NCBI RefSeq assembly: GCF_947169445.1
Contig: NZ_CAMVPU010000013.1
Span: 1 to 64,000, forward strand
Direction: 5' to 3'
Origin: an uncultured Butyrivibrio sp.
Lineage (GTDB): Bacteria; Bacillota; Clostridia; Lachnospirales; Lachnospiraceae
DNA: 64,000 nt
Shown piece after piece: positions 26,516 to 35,201 of the stretch. A model generated the notes under the pieces. The model worked only from the letters and a program-made list of their open reading frames with translations, had not been told where the DNA came from and ran no database searches. Each line of letters opens with the position of its first letter. Positions within the stretch are counted from its first letter, which is position 1. The position numbers were made by a program, and so were the translations under genes.

Positions 26516-27142
26516 CTATGCTTCACACTCCCTAATAGAACGCATAATATTGTCATAGGTCACATCATTAACCGTCTCCACCTGCATTACATGGGCGCCT
26601 GCTGCCTGACCTGCCTTAATACCATTGATATTATCTTCTACCACAAGGCACTCTTCAGGTTTTACACCAACTCCATCAATTGCTTTCAGGTATATCTCAG
26701 GATTTGGCTTTCCCTCTTTTACATCCTGATTAGAAACGATGACATCAATATACTTGGTCAGGTCACTCATCTCCATCATGGTCACAATGGAGTTTCGAAC
26801 AGAATTAGAAGCCACGCCAATCTTATAGCCATCTGCCTTTAACATGGACATGGCATACTCTTTATTAAAAACAGGCTTACACTTGGAGTGAACAATTTCC
26901 ATGGTGTAGCGCTGTTTCATCTCATTTATAAAGCTGTGAAGTTCCACCGGAAGGTTCTGCTCTTTGGACAGCATCTCCAGCTTTTTTCTCGTGGGAAGAC
27001 CATCATAAGTAACAAGGTGATCGTACCTTGTGATGGTATATCCAAAGAGCCCCAGTGCCCTGTTCAGAGCCTCGTAGTGCCACTCTTTGGCATCTATCAG
27101 AACACCGTCCATATCAAAAATAACCGCCTTTATCTTACCCAT
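26516..27142 (-). CDS. HAD family phosphatase (beta-phosphoglucomutase-like)
   Basis: A 208-residue HAD subclass I enzyme. The nucleophile motif FDMDGVLID (DxDGV) is at residues 9-17, motif II in VASNSVRN, the lysine in EGKPNPEIYLKA and the acidic VVEDNINGIKAG block complete the set, with a helical cap between about 20 and 85. It would dephosphorylate or isomerise a sugar phosphate. It overlaps the GDPD-like gene by eight bases, and AAAGGAG precedes the ATG. Confidence 0.88.
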   Translation of the reverse strand: MGKIKAVIFDMDGVLIDAKEWHYEALNRALGLFGYTITRYDHLVTYDGLPTRKKLEMLSKEQNLPVELHSFINEMKQRYTMEIVHSKCKPVFNKEYAMSMLKADGYKIGVASNSVRNSIVTMMEMSDLTKYIDVIVSNQDVKEGKPNPEIYLKAIDGVGVKPEECLVVEDNINGIKAGQAAGAHVMQVETVNDVTYDNIMRSIRECEA

Positions 27143-27761
27143 AGAAATACTCCTTTGCTTTGTCAGGATAATCGGTACACAATATTATTTCGTCATCTTC
27201 AAGTATTTCTTTTACTTTTAGTCTGTCCCATAGTCTTTGATAATCCCTTGAATGAAGGTCAGAGGAAACTATGCAGACTCTCTTGCCTTTTTCTCTATGC
27301 TCTTTTACCAACTGCGGTGTAATCCAGTCATCATCTATAAAGCCGTCCACCCACACGCCATCTGCTTTCTCATATAGACTGTTTACGGTCTCATATTCGC
27401 TAATTCGCGCAAAGAACTTCAGCCCGCTTTCAATGTATCCAAGCGTATCCGGAATTGACATATCGAAGCAAAAGTAATTCTGAATATTGTATTTTTGAAG
27501 GAGTTCTTTTAACAGGGCCTGGATTCCATCTGCCTTAACGTTAAGAGCCAGCGTGCACTTTGTGCCTTCATAGAGTTTGAAGAAATCCTCTGCCATTGGA
27601 CTACCCGAATCCGCCACGTTATGAGAAACTGCCAGCTTTTCCATGTAGTCCCTAAAATCCGTTTCCGTGCCAATGCCGGAGTCAGCTGCTCTTTTCAAAG
27701 CTGTCATAGTATTCTTTTCACTTGTATCCTTCCAAAATCCTCTGTGGGCGATGATCTCCAT
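27135..27761 (-). CDS. GDPD/PI-PLC-like phosphodiesterase-fold protein
   Basis: About 208 residues. It begins MEIIAHRGFWKDTSEKNTM, the HRG histidine motif of glycerophosphodiester phosphodiesterases, followed by ETDFRDYMEKLAVSHN where the second histidine and the ExD metal ligands would lie. The C-terminal part matches the barrel less clearly. ATG at 27761 is preceded by GGAGG and preferred to an ATG nine codons upstream. In the cluster with HAD and NTP-transferases it may cleave a sugar-phosphodiester intermediate or recycle a phosphoalditol; inference only. Confidence 0.72.
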   Translation of the reverse strand: MEIIAHRGFWKDTSEKNTMTALKRAADSGIGTETDFRDYMEKLAVSHNVADSGSPMAEDFFKLYEGTKCTLALNVKADGIQALLKELLQKYNIQNYFCFDMSIPDTLGYIESGLKFFARISEYETVNSLYEKADGVWVDGFIDDDWITPQLVKEHREKGKRVCIVSSDLHSRDYQRLWDRLKVKEILEDDEIILCTDYPDKAKEYFYG

Positions 27762-27815
27762 ATTGCCTCCAACTATAACTTCAGACATTTTTTCTATCGT
27801 TTCATCTAGTCACAT

Positions 27816-27870
27816 GCCAAACAGAACCGTCCAAGTTGGCTGATGCCGAAAAGAGCCGTCCCCATTGGCT
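27816..27870. repeat. REP-like short palindromic repeat unit
   Basis: GAACCGTCCAAGTTGGCT (27824-27841) is repeated imperfectly as GAGCCGTCCCCATTGGCT (27853-27870), and GCCAA (27816-27820) pairs with TTGGC (27836-27840). The right copy overlaps the stop of the next gene. Such GAACCGTCC-type units are common intergenic repeats in clostridia, sometimes mobilised by RAYT transposases; none is present here. Confidence 0.45.
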
Positions 27871-28582
27871 ACCGGTTGGCTATAAACGCATTCAAGTCCT
27901 CGGGAGTTCCAAGGCCGTGCATCTTCTCACCGACGTTGTGGAACACAATCTTCTTACCAGCTGCGATCATCTCGTTGTAAACCGGGGCTACATAAAATTC
28001 ATTATTTACCCTGATATTCTTCTCAATCATCTGATTTGCATACTTCACGAAGTCACTGCCATGCTTGTAATTGTAGATTCCGACCGTAGCTTCGTTAGAG
28101 ATAACCTCTTTTTCCCTAACCTCGGTAACATAGCCATTTTCATCAAAACGGATGTAGCTCCACTTGGGATGGTCAGCAGGCATAGTCATAATAAGGCCAT
28201 CCTCCCCGCCCATGTGTGACAGATACTCATTGATGTCCGTATCCACATATTGGTCACTGTTTGCGATCATCATCTCATCGTCATTATCAATGAACTTACT
28301 GGCTAAAAGAACTGTGCAGGCCGCCCCTTCTGTGACATGATCAATTGTGATGATCTCGCATCCCGGAGCCATGCGCGCAAGCTGTGTAGAAAGATCATAC
28401 TTTTTCAAATGTTCTTCCTGACAAATGTAAATAAACCTGTGCTCACACTTAGGCTTGATATTCTCTGTAACCACTTCGATCATTGGTTTACCACAGACAT
28501 CTATTAAAGGTTTTGGAAGCTCATATCCTGCATCTGCAAACCTGCTGCCTCTGCCTGCCATTGGGATCACAATATTCAGCAT
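27869..28582 (-). CDS. Sugar-phosphate nucleotidyltransferase
   Basis: A 237-residue NTP-transferase with an intact nucleotide loop, PMAGRGSRF (residues 7-15), the PKPL lysine, ANSDQYVD for the metal site, and EGAACTVLLASKFID. It resembles the small nucleotidyltransferases of Campylobacter-type heptose/phosphoramidate and other capsule loci; the exact sugar is not predictable. It is a paralog of 25704-26441. A strong GGAGG precedes the ATG. Downstream are the REP-like unit and the GDPD-like gene. Confidence 0.85.
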   Translation of the reverse strand: MLNIVIPMAGRGSRFADAGYELPKPLIDVCGKPMIEVVTENIKPKCEHRFIYICQEEHLKKYDLSTQLARMAPGCEIITIDHVTEGAACTVLLASKFIDNDDEMMIANSDQYVDTDINEYLSHMGGEDGLIMTMPADHPKWSYIRFDENGYVTEVREKEVISNEATVGIYNYKHGSDFVKYANQMIEKNIRVNNEFYVAPVYNEMIAAGKKIVFHNVGEKMHGLGTPEDLNAFIANR

Positions 28583-28634
28583 TTAACGCACCTCCTGAAA
28601 TCATCACCGTAACCACTATAAATATGTCTTAGTG

Positions 28635-29813
28635 TCATTTTCCACTCATTATAATCCGTATCATCTCCATAACCCGCATGAGCACTGTATGTTTTGCGCA
28701 TACCTCATCGAATCCCTGCTGCGCTATCCTTGCTCGTTCCTCGTCATGCTCTAGGTAATACCTTATCTTTTCCTGAAGTTCCGCCCTGCTCTCATAAGTT
28801 TCAAGATGCACTCCAGGAGTAAAATAGTCCGTGATCTCATCCTGATAATTGGTCAAAAGAAATCCTCTGCAAGCCAGTACATCCCAAATTCTCTGAGGAA
28901 GACCAGTCTGAATGGAACGAAGCGAGATATTAAGATTAATCCTGCCATTCCTGAACACAAAAGGCATCTCTTCAAGAGACTTAACACCGCCATGAAGCAT
29001 CACCTTGTCAGAAATCTTCGATGTATCGCTTCTGGTAAAAAGATGAACCCTTCCCTTTCCAAGGGTCTCTCCAAGGTCATTTAGCAGTTCCACTCTCTCA
29101 AGATAAGCCATATGAGGCGCGATATAATCATTCATCACCACGAAGTGATCCATATCCTTAACGCACTGGTCCGATGGGTAAAACTCCTTGGCCCCAGCCT
29201 TAATAGCTGTCTCATCCTCCTTTGTCAAAAAACTCTCCAGATTCCCAAAGCCACTAACAGAGGAATGAATCTCATCCTCCATCATTCCCAGCAGCCTTTT
29301 CTTCCTGTCACTATCAAGTCTCAAATCCGGAAAAAGATCCTTTTCCAAATATAGCGAGCCAATAAAAGAAACATCATACTGAGGCTTAAACTCATTTCCC
29401 AAAAGAGCAGATGTCCTCTCGCATGCTGATCCCAGAGGCAAATGGAAAATGCACTCAGGATTCTCATCCTTTACAGACAAATACTGCTGCCTGTCAAAAA
29501 GAAACACTCTGTTGACTCTATTTCTAATGGAAGTATGGAAAATCTCAAACACAGGACAGTCAACAGATACAGCCACATAAAGAATCCCAAGCCGCTGACA
29601 TAAAATAGACAAAAAAGGAAAATAGTTTATCGAAAAAATAAAAAGCGGCCGATTCTCTGATACCATATTCCCAAGCTTGGAAAGCTTGACAGCGATATCA
29701 AGGCTGTTATCCATACCATCCCTGTCCTCGATGATATCTACTCCCAGCCTTTTGAAAGCCTCTATGTAATCCGGTTCGCATATGCTGTTATATCGATAAA
29801 AAATTATATTCAT
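28635..29813 (-). CDS. CgeB family glycosyltransferase, possibly leaderless
   Basis: A 392-residue protein of the CgeB/DUF3880 plus Glyco_trans_1_2 type: N-terminal NRPLFIFSINYFPFLSILCQ, SFIGSLYLEKDLFP, and the C-terminal NGRINLNISLRSIQTGLPQR followed by IWDVLACRGFLLTNYQ. CgeB proteins occur in spore-crust and flagellar glycan loci. The ATG at 29813 has no ribosome site; the predicted promoter places the start point one to three bases before it (see promoter entry), so the mRNA may be leaderless. It shares a back-to-back promoter with its paralog at 29952. Confidence 0.83.
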   Translation of the reverse strand: MNIIFYRYNSICEPDYIEAFKRLGVDIIEDRDGMDNSLDIAVKLSKLGNMVSENRPLFIFSINYFPFLSILCQRLGILYVAVSVDCPVFEIFHTSIRNRVNRVFLFDRQQYLSVKDENPECIFHLPLGSACERTSALLGNEFKPQYDVSFIGSLYLEKDLFPDLRLDSDRKKRLLGMMEDEIHSSVSGFGNLESFLTKEDETAIKAGAKEFYPSDQCVKDMDHFVVMNDYIAPHMAYLERVELLNDLGETLGKGRVHLFTRSDTSKISDKVMLHGGVKSLEEMPFVFRNGRINLNISLRSIQTGLPQRIWDVLACRGFLLTNYQDEITDYFTPGVHLETYESRAELQEKIRYYLEHDEERARIAQQGFDEVCAKHTVLMRVMEMIRIIMSGK

Positions 29814-29821
29814 ATAAGTAT

Positions 29822-29850
29822 ATTTTAGATTAGTTACGTACTTTTATCAA
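29822..29850 (-). promoter_or_regulatory. Minus-strand promoter of the CgeB gene, -35 overlapping its twin
   Basis: TTGATA (29850-29845), 17 bases, then TAAAAT (29827-29822), each 5/6 to consensus. Transcription would begin at about 29815, essentially at the ATG of 28635-29813. The -35 overlaps the plus-strand -35 below. Confidence 0.55.
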
Positions 29851-29871
29851 TTTTTAAATATTTGTTATAAT
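29844..29871 (+). promoter_or_regulatory. Plus-strand promoter of the second CgeB gene
   Basis: TTATCA (29844-29849), 16 bases, then a perfect TATAAT (29866-29871). It would give a leader of about 75 bases before the ATG at 29952, which has AGGTGG upstream. It shares its -35 bases with the divergent promoter. Confidence 0.5.
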
Positions 29872-29951
29872 GATATATAGTTGATAACATTTCATTTAAA
29901 TCAATCATCGATATATATGTTTTCGCATAAATAGCACAAGGTGGTAATTAC

Positions 29952-31154
29952 ATGAAGATATTGTATCTTGATATAAAAGACTTTTTTGCAAATAGAGATA
30001 TGTTAGAAGCATTAGAACACTATACTAACGAAAGCGGTTCTCACCTTGAAATAGTCAAGTATCCTTACGAATATAATGAGAGTAAAGTCAGAAACGACGC
30101 TGAATTTGAAGAAACTTTCCAAAAAGCCTTAAGAAACTCTGTTCCGGATTTTGTTTTTTCATTTAACTTTCTCCCTGTTGTGTCTAAAGTCTGTAAACAG
30201 GAAGACGTAAAATATGTTTCCTGGATCTACGATAATCCGGAGATTTTCCTATATTCCTATCAGGTAATCAACCCATGCAACATTGTTCTGATGTTTGATT
30301 CCAAAGAATACGAAAAATTTGTAAATGGCGGGATTAAAACTGTTCACTATCTTCCACTGGCCGCCTCCACAAGAAGACTTGATGCCATTACTTCCACGGC
30401 TTCTGAAAAAGAAAAATTTGCAGCAGACATTTCTTTTGTTGGATCTCTTTACACTGAGCGAAAGCAGTACTATGAAGAGATTTTCCCCAAACTCGATGAC
30501 TACACTAAGGGATATCTGGAGGGCATAATCAAAAGTCAGCTTCAGATCGACGGTGTCAACTTTATAGAAGAATGCCTCACACCAGAAATCACTTCAAAAA
30601 TTCAGGAAGCCAGTAACATCTACCCTTATCCTGACAGCGCAGAAACCTTAGAATACCTTTATGCCAATTTCATCATCAATCGTCAGGTCACTATTATTGA
30701 GCGAAAAGAAATACTTACTGAAATAGGGAAAAAACATCCCTTAAAACTCTATACTTATAATCAAAATAACACCTTCTCTCCAGAAGGTGTCATAAACATG
30801 GGACCGGCTGATTATTTTGAAGACATGCCAAAGGTTTTTAAAGAAAGCAAAATCAATCTTAACATCACCCTAAGAAGCATCCAGCAAGGCATACCCCTTA
30901 GAGTATTTGACATTTTGGGTTCCGGTGGATTTCTTTTATCCAATTATCAGGCTGACCTGGCATATCACTTCGTGCCAGGTGAAGACTTCATCTACTACGA
31001 AAGCCGAAAAGATATGCTAAATAAAATAGATTACTACTTAAAACACGATGATGAAAGAATTGCCATTGCTACAAATGCCCACAAAAAAGTTCAGGAAAGC
31101 CATACATTTGATGTACGAATAAAAGAGATTCTCGATATCGTCAATTCCATTTAA
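29952..31154 (+). CDS. CgeB family glycosyltransferase
   Basis: A 400-residue paralog of the divergent neighbour. N-terminal GT-B half with DFVFSFNFLPVVSKVCKQ and VSWIYDNP; C-terminal half with SKINLNITLRSIQQGIPLRV and FDILGSGGFLLSNYQ. The N-terminal half of the 970-residue fusion at 36437 and the products of 50497 and 51731 are the same family. Its stop codon and that of the convergent GT2 gene share bases (TTAA at 31151-31154), so transcription must either overlap or terminate inside coding sequence; no separate terminator is visible. Confidence 0.85.
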   Translation: MKILYLDIKDFFANRDMLEALEHYTNESGSHLEIVKYPYEYNESKVRNDAEFEETFQKALRNSVPDFVFSFNFLPVVSKVCKQEDVKYVSWIYDNPEIFLYSYQVINPCNIVLMFDSKEYEKFVNGGIKTVHYLPLAASTRRLDAITSTASEKEKFAADISFVGSLYTERKQYYEEIFPKLDDYTKGYLEGIIKSQLQIDGVNFIEECLTPEITSKIQEASNIYPYPDSAETLEYLYANFIINRQVTIIERKEILTEIGKKHPLKLYTYNQNNTFSPEGVINMGPADYFEDMPKVFKESKINLNITLRSIQQGIPLRVFDILGSGGFLLSNYQADLAYHFVPGEDFIYYESRKDMLNKIDYYLKHDDERIAIATNAHKKVQESHTFDVRIKEILDIVNSI

Positions 31155-32011
31155 ACAACCAAATACGATTCCAAAACAGCCCCAACTTCTTTTAATATGC
31201 CTTTTTCCAAGGCATCATTTAAAAGCTTTTCAACAGCATCCTTAAAAACGCCTCTTTCAATCAAGGCGTTTTTATTTTTGGCTATTAACCGGCATCTGGC
31301 ATCATAATAATTCCCCGCTTTAGAAGAAACACCTTCTCCCGTAAGATCGACACTCATCAGCACTTTGGGAACAAACATAATCTTGTATTTGTATGCGAAC
31401 CTAAGTGCAAAATCCCAATCTTCAAGAGCCCGCATCTCTTCATCAAAGCCAACTATATCCATAAAGGAACTTTTCCTCACAAGAATAGTCGGTGCCCCAA
31501 CAAGATTCCTTTTAGCCAATTCAGAAAAATAATCATCCAGTTGAGGCGCATCCACTGTAATGCATCTGCCCACATCGAGTTTAGCTTCATAAAAATGGCT
31601 GTAAAGATCAGCTTCAGGGCTATTCCCCATAAATGTTATCATTTCTTTTAATTTGTTTGAATGCCACAGATCATCGCTATCCTGGAAGGCAACCCATTCA
31701 CTTTTAGCCAGTTTGACACCTTCATTTCTAGCCTTTCCGGGTCCACCATTCTTATCCAACTTGTGATAAACAATTTGAGTGACTTGGTCTTTAGTCCCAT
31801 CACCTTGTAAGAGCATATTCGGGAGGTTTTTCTTTTTAAACTCTGTTAATACTTCTGCTGTATTATCATCAGAGCAGTCATCTATAACGATGATTTCCGC
31901 TATTCTAAAATATTCGTTAGCTCCATCCTGCAACATAACACTTTCAATTGCATGTGTAATCGTCGCTGCCCTGTTATAGGTTGGTATCACCACACTGATA
32001 TCTGTCATCAT
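31151..32011 (-). CDS. GT2 glycosyltransferase
   Basis: A 286-residue GT-A enzyme: VVIPTYNRAATITHAIESV, VIDDCSDDNTAEV, then FQDSDDLWHSNKL as metal site and ALEDWDFALRFAY near residue 190 for the catalytic base region. Its start overlaps the stop of the GT-D gene by four bases (ATGA), so the pair is translationally coupled. The C-terminal 60 residues are helical. It is a typical single-domain transferase for glycan extension. Confidence 0.87.
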   Translation of the reverse strand: MMTDISVVIPTYNRAATITHAIESVMLQDGANEYFRIAEIIVIDDCSDDNTAEVLTEFKKKNLPNMLLQGDGTKDQVTQIVYHKLDKNGGPGKARNEGVKLAKSEWVAFQDSDDLWHSNKLKEMITFMGNSPEADLYSHFYEAKLDVGRCITVDAPQLDDYFSELAKRNLVGAPTILVRKSSFMDIVGFDEEMRALEDWDFALRFAYKYKIMFVPKVLMSVDLTGEGVSSKAGNYYDARCRLIAKNKNALIERGVFKDAVEKLLNDALEKGILKEVGAVLESYLVV

Positions 32012-33054
32012 ACAATCCTTGCAATTATCTGAGATTCATAATTGTCATCATCAACGTCTTCAATTATTCTTCTTTCTCCAATTTCGTCACTATTGCAATA
32101 TTTATATGGAATCTTCACATCATACAAACTACCCAGTCCACGTTTATATTTTTCATATATAAGGTCAAGATGCCCAACATCAAGTGCCTGGTATCCAGCA
32201 TTACACAGGTCGTATGCAAGAACGGTAGCTGTTGGTCCTAAAGCTATTATGAATAAAGCTTCATCATGCTGCTTCATTGCCTCAGATAGAATATCCTCAT
32301 ATTTGTCAAAGGCATTCTCTGAAGGAGCCAGGATTCTCTTTATGCTCATTGCACCATCAAGCAGATTATTACCAACCCCCATTCTGGTGTATACGCCTTC
32401 CACTACAACAACATTTCTGCCATTCCATATATTTTTTAATTCACTAACATCTGTTTCACTTCGTATGTCATGGAAAAGACCATCTGCATATACCCGATCA
32501 TCAAGCAGGTCATCATGAAGACGACGTACCATTGGCCTCATATACGCCCTTACTCCATCAGCGTCTTTTTCGTCCATATCAAAAAGTGGCTTGTAAAAAT
32601 TTGGATTAAGACCAATTAGAAGATTGGGATTATTAGAAAGCAGCACCTCTTTCATACGTTCCCCCAATTTCTGCGATGGTCCTTGAAAATTCCATCTGCT
32701 ACTACCAACAATTGCGGAAAACTCCCCGTCTCCAAGGCGCGCTATAGACTTGTGTTCCTTAGCTAATAGCCTCCTTGTCTCGGATACGCTCATTATTCTG
32801 GGAAAAGAGATATCGACTTTAAAGCCTGCAGATGCCATTTCATATGGGAGACTCTCAATCCTGTAGCGATTTATTTTAGCAGTCTGATATACTGTGGCAA
32901 GTTGTGTTTTGAAGTTCTCATCAGTTGCTTTCTGTTCTTCTAACATGCCAAGCATTTGTCCAAGAAGTTTATTCACATCTGCCTGCCAATTTTGTAGCTC
33001 TATATTTTCTGCCTCAAGTCTTGCTATTTTTTCCAACATCTCATTGTTATCCAT
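32008..33054 (-). CDS. GT-D (DUF1792/SP_1767-type) glycosyltransferase with coiled coil
   Basis: About 348 residues. A coiled coil (about 1-75, EMLEKIARLEAEN and following) is followed by the GT-D domain: KSIARLGDGEFSAIVGSSRW, with the DGE metal motif that defines this fold, then NPNLLIGLNPNFY and ALGPTATVLAYDLCNAG near the end. GT-D enzymes extend O-glycans on serine-rich adhesins in streptococci. The ATG at 33054 has GAGGG 12 bases upstream; a GTG 13 codons earlier has none. It precedes the GT2 gene with an ATGA overlap. Confidence 0.83.
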   Translation of the reverse strand: MDNNEMLEKIARLEAENIELQNWQADVNKLLGQMLGMLEEQKATDENFKTQLATVYQTAKINRYRIESLPYEMASAGFKVDISFPRIMSVSETRRLLAKEHKSIARLGDGEFSAIVGSSRWNFQGPSQKLGERMKEVLLSNNPNLLIGLNPNFYKPLFDMDEKDADGVRAYMRPMVRRLHDDLLDDRVYADGLFHDIRSETDVSELKNIWNGRNVVVVEGVYTRMGVGNNLLDGAMSIKRILAPSENAFDKYEDILSEAMKQHDEALFIIALGPTATVLAYDLCNAGYQALDVGHLDLIYEKYKRGLGSLYDVKIPYKYCNSDEIGERRIIEDVDDDNYESQIIARIV

Positions 33055-33133
33055 ACAAATAAGGCCCTCATTAATCCTGAAGCATATTCTCACTTAATGC
33101 GCAGCTTAGTACCCTTTTCGCGAACAGCAACCT

Positions 33134-35194
33134 TTAGTACTCTTTATAAAGAATCGCAGGTTTCTCAGATAAATGCATCACTATAAGATTTTTATTCTCA
33201 TCACTCATTTCATCAAGAACCTTTTTTTCTATAATAAATGCATCTATTTTCTCTTCCCCACACTTTTCATGAAACTCCAATAAGCTTTCAAATACAATTT
33301 CCGTTCCACTTGCAACATTTCGCAAATTATCATCTTCTTCAATTCCCAAAACCTTGCTGCTTGGAAAGAGACTTCTAACCGCTTTCAATTCAGCTCCAAG
33401 ACCACAGCCAAAGTGCAGAAGCGTAAATGTCTCCTCCGGACTATGAGGAATATGCGCAATAATATTCCCTGCGGCATTGGAATATTTAATAATATCAAAT
33501 CCATATTTCTTTTTAAATTTTTCATAATTTTGTAGTACATAACTATCAATATCCGTGTATTTAAAGCTTTCAGTACCTATATGATAAATAAAGCTATTCC
33601 TTACAACCTTAAGTCTGTAACCTCTAAGAAGTATCTGCATAGAAAGGTCATCATCTTCAAAATATCCAGGAACAAACGCATCGTTAAACCCTCCTGTTTC
33701 ATCCCAGACATTTCTCCTTACCAGCATTGCAAACCCGGACAATCTCACCCTTTCAAGATAAGGATCATCCATCGGCACATTGTTCTTTTCACCATATGTC
33801 ATGTAGTCTTCTACATCATCAAAGACTACGTCAATTTGCTGCTTATTGCCTGCTTTATTTGCGACACAACCAACTGCTCCTGTATCGCTTGTAGAATAAA
33901 GAGCAGCTTGCAAGTTATCAAGTGCTCCCGGAGTCAATCTGGTATCGTTGTTTAATATAAAGACGTCGCTATCTTCATACTCAGTGCCAATTGTAGCTGC
34001 TACTCCCTGATTGCAGGCAGGGCCATAACCAGCATTATGCTGATTCCCAACAAAAATAATATCCTCCTGTTGTGAAAGCCATTTATCCACTCCATCCGTA
34101 GAAGCATTATCTACAACCACAATCTTATATTCACCAGCCGACACATATTTCCTAATGCTCTCTATATTGGCCTTCATTACGGACTTTGAATTGTAAGATA
34201 TGACCACTATCAGAACAGGTTTAGATAGTCTGATTTTTTTGTATGTTTCAGTTTGAATATAGTTCTTCTCAAAAACTTCTCTGGCTTCAAGATAATTATT
34301 CCAACCTATCCTTCCATAATCGTGCATACACCAGGCCTGTTTCTGGTCCGGAATTACTATCTCATATCCATTTTTCAGAAATTCCATGGATTGGGAAGCA
34401 TCATAAAAATGCCACCCATCAATAATATCCTCACGCCATGGAATATCAACTCTTGTAACCATCAGAAGTCCATCTGTCAGCGCTGCCAGATAATCTTTTC
34501 CACAGGAAACCTGTTCGTGATAGCAGCTTGTCTTGCCATGGTCATCTTCTTCTACGTGGACAACAGCGCCAAATCTCTGGGCATCCCACATAACCCCTGC
34601 TTCAGGAACATTTCCTGCCCCCATCATACCTATCATACCTGCCTTAGGATGGCGTCTAAACACATCTATACAATCAAAAATAAAGAATGGGTTAAGGATC
34701 CTTACATCCTGATGAAGGTACACCTTGAATCTCGCATCAGATTCCTGTATTGCCTTATTATATCCTGCGCACATGGACGGAGCCCCCGATATTTTGGCAA
34801 ACTCCACTTCCATTCCCTCAGGAATCCATAGTCTGTCAATCCAGGCTTTCATCTCATCATATTCTTCATCATTATTGCAACACGTTATAAAGCATATCTT
34901 CTCATGTTCGCTGAGATTATTTTTCCTATATTCATTCCATTCAAGGCAAATATCATTAACCACATCCTCATTTCGATAAAACAAATCTCGTGGCTTGGCA
35001 TCAAAAAAGATTCTGGATATTACATAATCCGGATTCAATGCAAACTGACTAATATAATCTTTCAATAAAGAATCTGAAATATCATAGTTTCTAGCAAAGC
35101 ACAGAATTTCATCTGTTTGCTCTTCCGGCCACCATTCCAGCCGATGTATTTTCTTTTTTAAAATATCAATATATTCAGAATGATCCATAATCAT
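33134..35194 (-). CDS. Tandem glycosyltransferase (GT2_5 + GT2) with vestigial methyltransferase tail
   Basis: A 686-residue protein. Residues about 100-310 form a glycosyltransferase of the Glyco_tranf_2_5 type (FITCCNNDEEYDEM, KVYLHQDVRI, GMIGMMGAGNV, EDIIDGWHFYDA). Residues 325-560 are a GT2 almost the same as those in the 827- and 1280-residue proteins (VVVDNASTDGVDKWLS, LNNDTRL, GGFNDAFVPGYFEDDDLSM). Residues about 585-686 are the short methyltransferase-like fold (LHFGCGLGAELKAVRSLFPS) without a catalytic region. Both GT domains keep DXD-type motifs. It starts with ATGATTATG, so two possible starts; GACGGGA lies upstream. Confidence 0.8.
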   Translation of the reverse strand: MIMDHSEYIDILKKKIHRLEWWPEEQTDEILCFARNYDISDSLLKDYISQFALNPDYVISRIFFDAKPRDLFYRNEDVVNDICLEWNEYRKNNLSEHEKICFITCCNNDEEYDEMKAWIDRLWIPEGMEVEFAKISGAPSMCAGYNKAIQESDARFKVYLHQDVRILNPFFIFDCIDVFRRHPKAGMIGMMGAGNVPEAGVMWDAQRFGAVVHVEEDDHGKTSCYHEQVSCGKDYLAALTDGLLMVTRVDIPWREDIIDGWHFYDASQSMEFLKNGYEIVIPDQKQAWCMHDYGRIGWNNYLEAREVFEKNYIQTETYKKIRLSKPVLIVVISYNSKSVMKANIESIRKYVSAGEYKIVVVDNASTDGVDKWLSQQEDIIFVGNQHNAGYGPACNQGVAATIGTEYEDSDVFILNNDTRLTPGALDNLQAALYSTSDTGAVGCVANKAGNKQQIDVVFDDVEDYMTYGEKNNVPMDDPYLERVRLSGFAMLVRRNVWDETGGFNDAFVPGYFEDDDLSMQILLRGYRLKVVRNSFIYHIGTESFKYTDIDSYVLQNYEKFKKKYGFDIIKYSNAAGNIIAHIPHSPEETFTLLHFGCGLGAELKAVRSLFPSSKVLGIEEDDNLRNVASGTEIVFESLLEFHEKCGEEKIDAFIIEKKVLDEMSDENKNLIVMHLSEKPAILYKEY

Positions 35195-35201
35195 ATTCCC
35201 G

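Noticed and set aside
27816..27870. Possible CRISPR repeat
   Set aside because: Only two imperfect units with a short spacer, no array, no cas genes.
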